Shown: positions 40,069-51,200 of the stretch, in pieces
How positions within the stretch are numbered: the first letter of the stretch is position 1
Layout: every line of letters starts with the position of its first letter
DNA from: Eulemur rufifrons
Taxonomy: Eukaryota; Chordata; Mammalia; Primates; Lemuridae
Assembly (NCBI RefSeq): GCF_041146395.1
Contig: NC_090989.1
Span: forward strand, 243,526,843 to 243,590,842
Reading direction: 5' to 3'
DNA length: 64,000 nucleotides
Made by a program: the position numbers and the translations under genes
The notes under the pieces: generated by a model
Database searches by the model: none
What the model was told of the DNA's origin: nothing
The model's input: only the letters and a program-made list of their open reading frames with translations

Positions 40069-40072
40069 AACA
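39700..40072 (+). mobile_element. Strepsirrhine-type Alu, near-consensus, plus strand
   Basis: Alu at about 39,710-40,062, beginning 'ggccgggcgcggtggctcac'. The linker carries the 'atagaaagaaattagttgga' phrase seen in lemur/galago Alus, and the right arm has 'gctgatgccatggcactcta'. It has a long uninterrupted A tail and 10-bp flanking repeats 'aaaaggaaca' (39,700-39,709; 40,063-40,072). The 130-codon and 173-codon open frames here are Alu translations. Confidence 0.93.
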
Positions 40073-41723
40073 AAAATGACATGGAAAGAAGGGGGGGAGG
40101 AACAAGACACAAAAACAAAGCAAATAAATATACAAAATGGACCAAGAAAAGCCACACTCCTGTCTCCAAAGCAATATGCAACAACCTGACCTGATCTCAG
40201 CACCCAGACTACAGAGATATGCCCTACAATTGCTCAAGCACTCAGTTTATACTATTAATATTAAACTTCGGGTGGTGGTGGATAGGAATGTGATTTTTTA
40301 AGTGTCATATTCTGCCCTCTCACTAAAGCAGACAGACCAAGGAATATGAGGATGAGGACATTTTATACACTTCTCTCAGTATCTACTACTTAGTGAAGTG
40401 TGATGAAACAGTATCATTAGACATTCTAGGCTTCCGAACATGAACACAATACAAAAACTTGAAGACATTTTTTAAGCTCCTTTAACAAAACTTAATAAGG
40501 AAAAATTGTAAAAAAAAAAAAAAAAAAAAAAAAACCACAGATTAATTTGGAAAAGGTCTAAGATTCCAAGTTAAACTACCAAACCACGTATGTCAAAGTC
40601 ATTCTTACCACACAGAAGCTCCATGAGAATGATTCTCTATCTTCAGGGAGATAAAACATGCTTGTTTTTACTGATACTCAATTCTCCACCCCCACCCAAT
40701 AACTAAGACACCCTGGAGGCCCCTCAACCAGATGCTGCAGGGAGCACCAAAGACAAGCAACATATTCATCTAAAGAATCATGTAATCATAGAAGATGCTT
40801 GGTACCAAGAATTTCTTAAGTGCCTCTTAAAATAAGTTCAGAGTGTATCTACAATGATTTTTTTTTAAAAATACAGTTAATTCAAAATTCATTTTTTAAA
40901 GCAAGCATACACTTTTACTCACCTCCCCAAGTATCCAAAAAAAAAAATTTTTTTTTTGACTGGGCTGCAGACTGTGGCAATTTTTAAAAGTGCCAACATT
41001 AAGCTCCTATTATTCTGAAGAGTTTTGCTAAGATGTTCAATACGGGGACACATTCTGATTCATCGTTATAACTGGCCTAGCTCAAGTGGCTTCCAGGAGA
41101 GCAGGGCTTTATGGGCATTGGTGCATCCTCAGAAGCTACATTAATGCTAGATTGATAAAACAGATCTTCATATCTGTTTGCCAGGATGAGCAAAAAGTTA
41201 ACTAGAAATGTAAGTGCTTAAAGTCACTAAAAGGAAGGCTCTACACTGACATTTTCTACCTACTTAGCATTCATCTGTATTCATCTCAATAGACGTTAAC
41301 ACACACCAAAGTTGCTCTCCACTATTCAAATCGTGCTATTATGCTCAGGAGTAGATTAATAATATCTACCTTCCTTATTGTAAAATAAAATTACAGCATT
41401 GGTCCAAACATGACATGTGGAGCTTCTTTCTACTTCTGCTGGCGCATCAGCCTACTCTGCTGCACACATGGGAGAGAGCTTTGCTAAAGCTGCCCTGCTG
41501 CTTCTACAGATGCGGAAAATTGAAGAAAATAAAAAAAAAAAAAAAGGGAAGGGAAGGGAGAGAAACAACACACACACAAACCTCACACCTGGTAGCCTCT
41601 CATATCATGTCCCTTTTACAGCAATCTGAGGGGAGAATGTCTTTTATAAGCTGACACCATCAGCAATGAGGTTAGCAGGTAGGCCAGGGGGGTGCTTTTA
41701 AACAGCTCGTAACATCCTATTAG

Positions 41724-41778
41724 TTTTCACAGCACCAAGCAACTGTGCTTCATTTTCACAGCACCAAGCAACTGTGCT
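41724..41778. repeat. 29-bp tandem duplication
   Basis: The unit containing 'ttttcacagcaccaagcaac' and 'tgtgct' appears at 41,724 and again at 41,753. The two copies are essentially identical over about 26 bp. Confidence 0.9.
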
Positions 41779-42152
41779 GACCCTGAAGCATCGGAAATAG
41801 AAGCAGGCAACTGGCAGGGAGAAAACCCCACTCCCACTGGAGACATGTCTAAAATTCCAGGAGAAAAAAGGTAAGATATGCTAATGGAAGCACACTTTGT
41901 AAAATAAGGAGAAACTGTTTTGCAACAAGGGGTTAAGGAAGGAGAGGCCCAAGACAAAACTTCTCTAACTGAGGGAGACCATAAGATCTAAATTTGTAAG
42001 GAGTAATTTAACATGATTCAAACATCTGCAAATACAAAAAATCAAAAGAATATAAAATCTTTAGAACTGTCTTTGTCTTTATATTTGAGTAAACTTTTTA
42101 ATTCCTATAGTTTTATTAAACTCCCGAACTCAAATACCCACCAAGGCCAGGC

Positions 42153-42239
42153 AGTGACTTATTCCAAAGTGAAACAAACCATCTTAAGTAGTGGTTATTC
42201 TAGTGACTTATTCCAAAGTGAAACAAACCTCATCTTAAG
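42153..42239. repeat. 49-bp-period tandem duplication
   Basis: 'agtgacttattccaaagtga' followed by 'aacaaacc' and 'atcttaag' occurs at 42,153 and again at 42,202, with a one-to-two-base insertion in the second copy. Confidence 0.88.
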
Positions 42240-44649
42240 GGGACAGATGATAAATGTGGGCTCAATGTTGCTCCATCCTTCCAATTTTTCAAGAGGCAAG
42301 ACATTTGGCTCTAGATCTTTATATGCTATTTCCCAATCCTAAATCAACAATTCACAACTTTTTAAAACACAGTTTGGGCCAATCAAAAAACCTACAGGCC
42401 CTACGCAGCCCAAAGGCCACACTTTTGTACCTACGGCACAAAAGATTTGTCCATTGATACCCATTTCTCTGATGGCAGTGATTCACTCGGTCACAGAAGA
42501 TATTCTTCAGTGAGTACAATGTACAAAATGCATAAGAGCCAATGCAAAAGTACAAGCAGGATAAGAAAAAGAGACAGGTGCGTAGGTTGCACCTGACCTG
42601 GAATTACCAGGACTAGAAGTAAAACTAGCAGAGGGCTAAAAGGATAAACAAGGGACAGAGGGCAAGCAGAGAGGCATCACAAAGAGGAGAGGAAGGTTGT
42701 GGATAGTTCCAAGTTCCTTGCAGAGACAATGGAGAAAGGAAGGGTTGAAAGTCAAAATCACTGATGACCTGGTATTCGGGAAAAGTTCATGAGTCATTCA
42801 CAGCCATAGGCCAGGAAGAACCTCAAGGGTTTAAACAAAATAAGCCAGCAATCAGTAAATAGCACTAAGGAGAGAGAAAGTAGTGTGGAATAAACTCTTA
42901 CAGAACTAGGCCTCACCTGGGAATAAGTTACAAGAACTTGTTCACTCTATAATAAATGTATATTTAACACATTCTACATAGCTCTGCAATAATGGTGGGT
43001 GACCCCTCCCCCCATGTCACCAGAGGAACCTCCAGGAAAGCAGCAATATCAGTGAAATAGAAAAAACTCACTTTTGAAAAGAAGCTCAAAGAAAACTAAA
43101 GATCAAGTACAGTCAGCTCCAGGAATATTTTCCCCACCTTACTCAATTCACTAAATTTATTTTGAAATACACCATGATTTATTTGCTTTGAGAAATATCT
43201 CCTATACATCTGGTATACACAAATGATGCCTAAAGAATAAAAAAGTGTTAAACATCCTTTAAAAACTGAACAAGTGAGCAATTTCCAATAACTTACTTGA
43301 CAGGGCATCCATCAAAGACTTTTCAGTTAGAGTGGTGAGAAGGTATTGAAACAAGCAGAAAAAAATGTATTTCTGTGTAAACTCCACTTTGTGATATATA
43401 GGAATAGATCCTTGACAAGAGATTAAACAAAATTCAAAGCAAGGGAAAAAAAAATCAGGAAAAATATGGACTGATTATTTTAACATAAATGGTTAAAATT
43501 AAAAATCTGACTTTTCACTGAAAAAATATGGAAAATTTAAATTAAGAAATTTATATTCCTGGAATGTTAGCTGGCTAAATTCTCATAATCTCATATGTAA
43601 TCTTTCAGCATTATTTATATTTTCAAGGAAAATGCATTTTAAACTTTCCTTCCAAGATCCATCATCATAGATATAAATATATCTATTTCCATACTGAAAT
43701 GTTCAAAGTCACAATTCTCCCAAATCCTCCCTGCAGCTTGGGATTTATCTTTTCCTCCATAGCAAAAATATACATATGATGGTATGTTATAAAGAATCAC
43801 TAAAAATGGTTCATAATAATACTCTGAAAGGCAAAAACATAAAACTAATCTATGGGGACCACCCATTACCACCTTTCCAATTCTGGACAAATTGTCATTT
43901 CACTGCCAAAAATCTTGTGCTTCAATACGCTCATCTTTACTCAGTCCTTGAGATGGGGAGGGTGAGATCTTATACACACAAAAAAGGTTACGAAACCAAG
44001 GACATAGGCAATTGAGCCAAAATCAGATGCTCATAATATCAAACTTCCACCTGGCTCTGCTAAATTAAGAATTTGAACCTAAATGACTAAATCTACTGAG
44101 ACGAGACAACTCAGCAGATAAACTGGCAGCACTGGGCTCATAAGACCTTACATGTGTAATATTTGTTTACAAAAACAGAAATGGATTTTAAAACTCTGAG
44201 CAAGACAGGCAAGCTTACAGTCATTGGAAGAAAGCTAAAGGCCTATATGGGTAACTCAACAGGGGACAAGAACTAATCTGCATGCCTTTGTCCTCCTCTC
44301 ATAATTTTAAGAAAACTAGTATCGCCTAAGTTCTATTTCCCAAAAAGAACCTTATTTTAACACTTTTTGTTTCAGAAGGCAAGACGGTAAAAACTGTATG
44401 GGAATGTCTGTATATATTTGTGTATATTTCTTTAGATGCTCAGAGACTCACACCCCTCAATACTAACAAGTAGTTTCAATTTTACAATGACTCCGCAATA
44501 AGGAAACACAGGAAAGCTAAAAATGCCAAAACAACTATCACCCCTTATACTCATAAGGAAATAAAATCAGTTAAGAAAGTGTCTAATGAAGCTTTAAGTA
44601 AAAAAAGAAAAAAGAAAAAAAGAAAGAAATGATATAAAATAAAACTCAC

Positions 44650-44767
44650 CTTGAAAGAAGTTTATCAGTTTGATATTTATAAGATAAGGATTTTTGTGAT
44701 ATTCTATTAATACAGTCTTTAAAGTTGCTGAAATTTCTGATAATGAACACCTCACAATAACAAAATT
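44650..44767 (-). other. Candidate internal exon of a minus-strand gene (118 bp)
   Basis: This is the most exon-like segment in the first 48 kb. On the minus strand a polypyrimidine acceptor 'gcttttcttttcctccag' ends at 44,768 and a donor matching CAAG/GTGAGT follows at 44,650/44,649. The 118-bp interior is open in two of three frames. One begins with residues N-F-V-I-V-R-C and ends F-F-Q, with no stop in 39 codons. I do not recognise either translation. It lies 4.4 kb downstream, in minus-strand sense, of the CpG island at 48.9-50.3 kb, fitting an early exon of a gene starting there. Joined to the GC-type donor at 49,839 the frame stays open back into the island but meets no ATG, so it may be 5' untranslated. 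A pseudo-exon is the alternative. Confidence 0.5.
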
Positions 44768-44867
44768 CTGGAGGAAAAGAAAAGCTAGTCATTTAGAATA
44801 TAAATTTCCTTTTTATCACACAAACTTTTTCTAAGTCAAGGGAAAAAGCCTGGTATTAATGTATCAC

Positions 44868-45275
44868 TACTGATAGTCCCCAACTTATGATGGTGCAACT
44901 TATTTTGATTTTATGACGGATGGTGCAAAAGTGTTATGTATTCAAGAGGAATCATTTTAAATTTTTATCTCTTCCTGGGCTAGCAGTATGTGGTAAAATA
45001 CTTTCTTGCCATTCTGGGCAGAGGCAGGGAGCCTCAGCCCCCAGTCAGCTAAGAGATCAGGAGAGTAAACAACAGACACTCTACAGTGCACAGTGTTGTC
45101 AGATGATATTGCCCAACTGCAGGCTAATGTAAGCGTTCTAAGGATGTTTGAGGTAGGCGAGGCTAAGCTATGACTATACAGTAGGTTAGTTGTAGTAAAT
45201 GCATTTTTAACTTAATATTTTCAATGTACAATGGGTTTATCGAGAAGCATCTGTAAGTTGAGGAGCATCTGTATT
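44868..45275. mobile_element. Tigger-related non-autonomous DNA transposon, second copy
   Basis: The right two-thirds parallels 19,560-19,930: 'attgcccaactgcaggctaa', 'gaggctaagctatgactata', and the end 'agttgaggagcatctgtat'. The left part contains a different interior ('gcagaggcagggagcctcag') with 'tctacagtgcacagtgttgt', so it is a variant or a copy from another subfamily. It lies about 100 bp beyond the candidate exon, in the upstream intron. Confidence 0.75.
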
Positions 45276-48200
45276 AGACAAGGGAAAAATATATATCAAC
45301 CTACATATTATTCCTTTGTCTAATCTAGGAATTAAGGACATCAACCTAACATAGGGACATCAACCAAATTGTACCTGGTACTAAAGAAAAACCTTCAACA
45401 TGTTTTTAAAAAGAAAAAAACAACCTACTATAACTGTTTCACAATAAATAAGTCTACTGAAAAATTTGTCAATTTCTTTTTTTAAATAAGGAATTTTTAA
45501 AGTGGAAAAGGGTTTTGCCTGTCAACCGTTATTTGCTAAGCATTTCCAGTCATAAACTGACATAATGGAAATTTGTAATATAGAGGTATACTAACAAACT
45601 GCAAGTTAAAAAAAAGAAAAAAAACATTAACAAGACAACCTACAAACTGCCACCTATTCTTACGACATTCTTGGTTATTTTACCTCTTCTACCTCTCCCC
45701 AAAGTCACTATCCTTCTCTGCATGAAGATTTCTTACAAGTAAAACATATCTATTATCACACAAAAGTATTCAGCAACATTCAAAAGGGAAACATGCCATT
45801 AAAAGCATCACTGAAAGCCTAACCCATAGCTCTGGAAAAATAACACCCTTTCCAAAAATAGATGTTTTTATGAAAACCAATCTCCAGAAACTTATTATTG
45901 GAATCAAAGGGGAAGATGCACCTAGCACAGTGTTGCTCACACAAGACTCATGTTTTATACGATGGAATACAAGACTAGAGACATAGAAAATCAACTTCCC
46001 TTGAAATAAACTCTCTTCATGACCTTACTAAAATGAGAGTTATGATGCCCATTACGTAAGGTGAAAGACAAATGTGTTCAATTTTACTATAGTTCTACTT
46101 TTATTTCAGGTTCCTAAATTTACCATTTAAACCATAACAAAACATGTATCTTTTAATACACAAAAGCCTTAAAACAAATATTGCCTTTCAAGCTTAAGTG
46201 CCTTCTGTTTCTGCTTAGCAGATTTACATTATTTGAAATCCAGAAAGAATAATCAACTAGTGCTATAAACCATCTAGTATCTTGAACCAAATAAATATAC
46301 AATAAATGTTCTTCCCAAATTAAAATATACAAAACAGTGGATTTGGCATTAAACTACAATATGTGAGTCCTATGAAAAACCAGAACCAGTGAAGACCTCC
46401 ACATCTGTAAACTGAAACCAGCCAAAACAAATGAACACTCGACACATTTGATGTCCTCCATAGAGTTAATTCACGAGTCGGGCGTGGTATCACCAGAGCA
46501 TAAAGCTTTCAAACAGTTCTGTTATGTATCGACAAAGCAGCAATACCGGCAGCTAAGTATTAACAAGTGGGAACGCACCTAACCAGGATAAGCTACATCT
46601 GTGGATCCCAGTGCAAAATGAAAACGCAGGGTACCCTTGTCCAAAAATTCTTAAGAATTTCAAGATGGAGGAAAGTGTGCAAATGCACAAGTCCCAGACC
46701 CATAATGCAGCCCTGCGTGAATATCTATCAAAGTAAACAAAGAGCAGGGGTGGACTGCTATGGGAAGGTTTTCCACAGGGTGGCATACCACCCAGGCCCA
46801 GCACCACCCTACCTATCCAGCCTCCTCACAATGCCACTAAAAATGTCACCAGACCAAGCTAAGTAAACACGACCCATCTCTATCTGGCCTCTCATTTCCA
46901 AATAAACCTTGTGAGTGATAAACATGGTGATAAGAATGTGATGACTTGCTAGATTTAGTAAGTCAAAAAGCAAAAGAACTTACTCTACTGTGCAAACGGG
47001 CGATCAAAAAGGTGAATGGTAAAGTCTGACTTGACAAGCTATTTCTGAGTATCCAGCCCTCTGGGGAAAAAGACCATGAAGTGTAACATGCCACTGTGGT
47101 GCTCTTGTGCCATGCTAATGCCTGAGAAAAGCGTCACAGGTTTAAAAAAAAAAAGAAAGAAAGAAAGAAAAAAATTTCCAGCAAAGAGAAAGAAAAGGTT
47201 AATTCCCAGCTTGGAAGTCAGGGTATTCTGGATGGCTTTGCTATGTCCTTAAAGAGAACTTGAGACTTGCTTCTAGAATAGAAAAGAAAGGTGGGGTGGG
47301 AGGGGCATTATTTTTACATAAGACCCCAAGGCTGGAAGAGCTGAGAACAACAGTTGGTTATAAGGATTTAGCCAGGAAAGCCTATGTACAAAGAACCAAA
47401 TATGTACCAAGAACCAAAAGGCTAGTCCTAGGCACAGGGTAGTAGAAATACCACAGCACTGTTTATTTAACCTACTGGGAGCTAGGTCTTAACTAAAGCC
47501 CCAGAAACTGGGACAGAAGGTCCTTGTTTCTCTGGTGAAGTGTTAACCAGAACAAACCAACACCAAAACGGAACTCTAACAACTAACACATTTTGAGCCT
47601 AGAGAAGGAAAATAAGGTTCTGCAGTAAATATTAATAACAGGTGGACTGGCAGACACTGACCGGCATTGGGTACTTGTTCTACAAGGAGTGTATCCCAGA
47701 CATTAAATTCTCTTGAACCACGGGAAAGAACATGGGCAGCTGAAAAGAGCTTAAGTGACATGTTCCCAAAAGCATACACTACACAGGAGAGGAAACACCT
47801 AAAGACAAGGAGGGAGGGAAGGGCTTAAACACCTAAGGTTCTGTCTTTAATGGGGAGGACAAAACTCATTCCCCAAAAGGTGGCAGTACAAAGTTACCCA
47901 AATAGGCAACAAGGGACCAGTTTTAATCACAAAAACAAAAATACTCCCTCAAGAAGGGCGGGGGAGGAAGGGAGAGGAATCACAGAAAATTGGATGTAAT
48001 GTGTTTTTTCATAATTGAATTTTTTCTTCCCCATTCCAGCCATTATCTTCCAGATGTCTTCTTCTTTCCCTCTCCTCAATTTGCAAGAGATCTTCCCCTA
48101 AGTATACCCTCCTCCACCCCAATCTGAGCAGTGTTAAATTAACTTCGCTACAAACCTCCTATAAAGAATGGCCCGAAAACAACTGCAGTAACATTCAGAT

Positions 48201-48884
48201 CCATCCAGCAAATCACTATTTCTACAACCAAAGGTCCAGAAGAGAAAGTAGATCCAGGGCAGCTTTTCCACTCGTTCACCAAAATGGAGACTCCAGGTCA
48301 GCTTCCGCAAGAAAGCACAACCTTAGCACAAATGGGAAATTCAAACGACTCTGGGAAAATGGCTGGGAAAATTGTCTTCAAGGGCAACTGAACAGTATTT
48401 CAAACAGATTTTACTTGAGGGGATGGGGAAATTGCACCCCATCTGGTATCTGAATGGTTTTAAATGGACTTATCTGACATAAGTTTTGAGGCTGAGCTAC
48501 ATTTTTATCAACACAGAATTAATAAGGATAGGACCACCAGAAAATTAAGTTTTAAAAAGCTCTTTTGACCTTGCCAGAAGTATTACATTTTGGCATTGCT
48601 AAGCACAGTTCTTTGGGGGAGGGAATAATGGAGAGTAGATACCCGGTAGCAAATCCTTTTCCTACATTTTCAGAAAATGCAGAGAGACGACAGGAGATGA
48701 AAATTTTTATCATAAAGATGGTCTTTAAATATGCACACAATTCTAAATGACCATCTGGACCGCTACAACTCCATGCTCCTAGCTCACGTCTAGAGGCATG
48801 GTTTTGCACTCTGGCCCTCGAGATAACAAGTAGGCTTTTAAGGAAACGCTGTGTTAAGACTGTTGGCTGGTCATTGTCACCGCC
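45276..48884. other. Intron-like DNA upstream of the candidate exon
   Basis: An (AAAG)n run at 47,148-47,172 and a short tandem echo at about 47,383-47,418 ('tatgtacaaagaaccaaa'). No Alu is seen after 40.1 kb. I see no further splice-framed exon. The 84- to 99-codon frames at 46,553-46,866 overlap on opposite strands and look like chance. Confidence 0.4.
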
Positions 48885-49134
48885 ACTGAAGGAGCACCTG
48901 CCGGTAAACCAAGGCTGGCCCGCCCGGCTCCACCAATCTCACCAATGCACGCACACACGTCCGCGCACTGGCAGAGCTGGAGGAGCAGCTGCCGCAAGCA
49001 CGGCGAGCGAGCTTAAATCCCAGACCCTGCCTCACCCGGCAAAGCGCCCGCGCTTCCCGCGCAGCGCACCGCTCGCGCGCAAACACGGGATGTGACCGCG
49101 AGCTGCGACCTCGCGCGGCCGCGCCCGGCCTCAC

Positions 49135-49200
49135 CTAACACGCGCGAGGAGAACGATCATTGCTCCTGCTCCGGGCAACCACGGCCCCATGCCACCTCCG
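49135..49200 (-). other. Third minus-strand donor in the CpG island
   Basis: The minus strand reads GTTAG/GTGAGGC at 49,135/49,134. It is weaker than the donor at 49,424 but in the same island and orientation. It may be an alternative first-exon end or unused. The upstream coordinate is arbitrary. Confidence 0.25.
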
Positions 49201-49423
49201 CACACAGCGTGGCCGCTGCAAGTCTCCAGACGCCCGGAGAGCTCCAAGAACCGTGCGCGAGGAGGCGCCGTACCAAGTGGGCATACACCAGACACCACCC
49301 CGGTGTGTTCGGCAGAACCCAGTGCACACATCCTCCCACAAGGCGGGGTTGCCAGTCCACCACAGGAATCTTGCCCTTTTTCTAAAAAAGCCCCCTCCCC
49401 CACTTTCCCTCCAATACACTCAC

Positions 49424-49570
49424 CTGCGTCTCGGCGCAGTTTCCTTCTCGCGCTACACGCGGCTATACCCAGGCACGTCCACGCCCGTGCACGCTGCCTG
49501 GCGCGACTGGCCCCGCTCGGCTCTCGCCACCCCCAACCTGCTTGTGCCCACGGGAGAGGCGGTGCCACCT
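49424..49570 (-). other. Candidate first-exon 3' end with consensus donor
   Basis: On the minus strand the sequence reads ACGCAG/GTGAGTG at 49,424/49,423, a near-perfect U1 site in the CpG island. The upstream boundary is unknown, since a TSS cannot be read. A minus-strand ATG frame opens at 49,568 and continues across the donor, so a short coding first exon is possible but not supported by any family match. Confidence 0.35.
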
Positions 49571-49838
49571 CCCAAGGCGCCCAATTCCCTCCACTCCCGC
49601 CGCAAGGGGCCGAGCTCTAGGAACTTCGCGGGCACAACCTCCGCCGCCCCCACCAGCATTCCCGCCCTGAGCTCGGACAAGGACTACGGGCGAGGCGAGG
49701 CCGGACCTCCCCCGCTCCAGCGAGGCGCTGCGGGGACGCGCACAGCCCTGAGCCTCGGCGTCCAAAAAGAACCAGGGGCAGAGCAAGGCAAGGCGCGGCC
49801 GCCGTCCCCGCCCCCACCCCTACGCCCCCCGCACTTGC

Positions 49839-50030
49839 CTGCTGTGACTCGGAGCTGCAGCTACTACGGCTCGTGCCGCTGGCCGTCAGCACAGCCGCGG
49901 AGGAGTCGCTCCAGGCAAGCTCCGCGGAGAGGCGGCGGCGGGAAGGCGGACTGGAACCCGGCGGAACCTCCGCCCCACCCGCGCCGGCGACCGCCCTCCT
50001 CACCCGGCCGGCTGCTGCCTCAGTGACGCC
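49839..50030 (-). other. Candidate first exon ending in a GC-type donor
   Basis: The minus strand reads CACAGCAG/GCAAGTGC at 49,839/49,838, the extended consensus seen at GC-AG introns. It lies about 190 bp downstream of the half-CRE at 50,024-50,028. The frame reading S-E-S-Q-Q before the donor is open but contains no ATG upstream within the island, so this exon is more likely untranslated. The 5' limit given is a guess from the promoter motifs. Confidence 0.35.
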
Positions 50031-50377
50031 CGGGCGCCGCGGTCCCGCCGTTTGTAGCGGGGCAGGGAGGAGGGGCTTGCTTGGAAGACCGCCAGGAGGC
50101 GGGGCCGGCGGCGAGTTCGCGGCGCCGCGGCCGCCGCCGGCGCGTGCCCTGCCCCGCCGCCCCGCGGGTCGGTGCCTGCGGGTAGACGCTGGGCAGCGGC
50201 CGGTCAGCTCCGTCCCTCTGTGTTTCCCATTCCTACCAGACTCCCCGACAAGGTTTCCCTGGACCGCGCGGAGAGCGTGGCGCGCCCAGACACGGCCGAT
50301 TCCAGGTGCAAGTTTGCAAACCCCGAGGCTTCGGGCGCTAACGGGGAGTCAGAGTGGCCAGCGCGGGGGTTACTTTG

Positions 50378-50435
50378 ATATATATATGTGTGTGTATCAA
50401 ATATATATACATACACACACACACACACACATATG
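50378..50435. repeat. TA/TG and TA/CA compound microsatellite forming an inverted repeat
   Basis: A (TA)n(TG)n tract at 50,378-50,397 is followed after a short spacer by (TA)n and then (CA)n to 50,435. The TG arm and CA arm are complementary, so the tract could pair as a hairpin. It sits at the edge of the CpG island. Confidence 0.9.
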
Positions 50436-50639
50436 TCGCAAGCAAAGTTAAAAGGCTCTTTTTCCCCCTATTCACAGCCAAAGGGGTTCTGTCCCTTGAG
50501 GGAAAACTAAAGGCTTAGCCCCCGCTGCCCCTCCCTGCCTTGCTGGATGGAATCTGACGTTTGAATAAGCCCGCAGTACCTGTGCGAGGTGCTATACTCT
50601 GCTTCAAACGCAAAGTAGGAAATCCTGCACTCGACTATG
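50436..50639. other. Unique spacer between CpG-rich segments
   Basis: About 200 bp with moderate GC and no recognised element. Confidence 0.4.
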
Positions 50640-51200
50640 CAAGCGCCTGCCGCTAGCCGCATCCTTCCAACGCCCCCCACGCAAGCCCCGAAATGGCCAA
50701 CTCTTCACCGAGGGGGCGTCCCACCGCTGCCTTGCCTGGGCCCGCCCCCTCGCCGAGCTCAATCCCTTTTCCCGCAGAAACACCTGTGCTTGTCCTCAGA
50801 CCCGGCCCCACGATTAGGAGTCAAAACCGACCCCGGAGCCACGCAGCGGGAGCACGTTTTTACACCTGCTTGGCCGCTTAATTATAAGCGCACCTGTCGT
50901 GGTGGGTTTTTTTTTTTTTTTTTCATTGCAAACGCTTCCGTTTTAATCCTTCTCCCTAAAAAAACTATCTTTAAAAATACCACCTGTCATACCTACCTGA
51001 AATCGCAGGAGGTAAGAGAAAGGAACTGAGCAGTGGGCGACTGAGTCGCCGCAAGAACGTGACCGAGGTTACAGCTTCAAGGGCATGATGCGGGTTTGAT
51101 GCAGCAAGGTCCGCTAAGGGCGCCCAGAGCTCCCCGCCCCCACGCGACGGGCGGGGCGGGGAGTGGGGAAGCGAGAGGACTCGTCTAACCCAGGGCGGGG
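50640..51200 (-). promoter_or_regulatory. CpG-rich flank with possible alternative first exon donor
   Basis: CpG-rich at 50,640-50,880 and 51,100-51,200, with overlapping GC boxes at 51,147-51,161. A T-run lies at 50,907-50,923. The minus strand shows TTTCAG/GTAGGTATG at 50,997/50,996, a possible donor. The same site follows a pyrimidine-rich stretch and could equally be read as an acceptor, so its role is uncertain. Confidence 0.4.

Larger units (their letters stand above)
40073..44649. other. Intron-like DNA with small duplications
   Basis: A run of about 25 A at 40,510-40,534, and an A/T hairpin-like patch at 40,938-40,958. A strong minus-strand donor GAG/GTGAGT at about 40,922 lies next to that A/T run and has no usable acceptor. 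Two short tandem duplications are listed separately. No exon recognised until 44,650. Confidence 0.4.
48885..50345 (-). promoter_or_regulatory. CpG island and likely promoter/first-exon region of a minus-strand gene
   Basis: CpG dinucleotides become dense between about 48.9 and 50.35 kb, in sharp contrast to the left-hand 48 kb. GC boxes are visible at 49,970-49,976 (CCGCCCC) and 50,098-50,106 (GGCGGGGCC), and a half-CRE TGACG at 50,024-50,028. No TATA box is evident, as is usual in CpG-island promoters. Three minus-strand donors lie within it (ending exons at 49,839, 49,424 and 49,135), suggesting transcription leftward from about 50.0 kb and alternative first exons. The many long open frames on both strands (for example 49,160-50,026 plus, 288 codons) reflect the scarcity of stop codons in GC-rich DNA, and I do not call them genes. 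Confidence 0.75.

Noticed and set aside
39590..40203. 130- and 173-codon open frames on opposite strands
   Set aside because: Both are translations of the Alu at 39,710-40,062, with poly-K and poly-F from the A tail.
40915..40960. Strong minus-strand donor GAG/GTGAGT
   Set aside because: The sequence upstream is an A/T homopolymer patch with no acceptor.
44650..49839. Naming the minus-strand gene after a known multi-promoter transcription factor or other gene
   Set aside because: I compared the exon translation with many proteins from memory and found no match. Assigning a symbol would be a guess.
49160..50026. 288-codon plus-strand open frame in the CpG island
   Set aside because: Very GC-rich DNA has few stop codons. 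The frame is P/R/S/A-rich, has competing long frames on both strands, and minus-strand splice donors fall inside it. No domain is recognisable.
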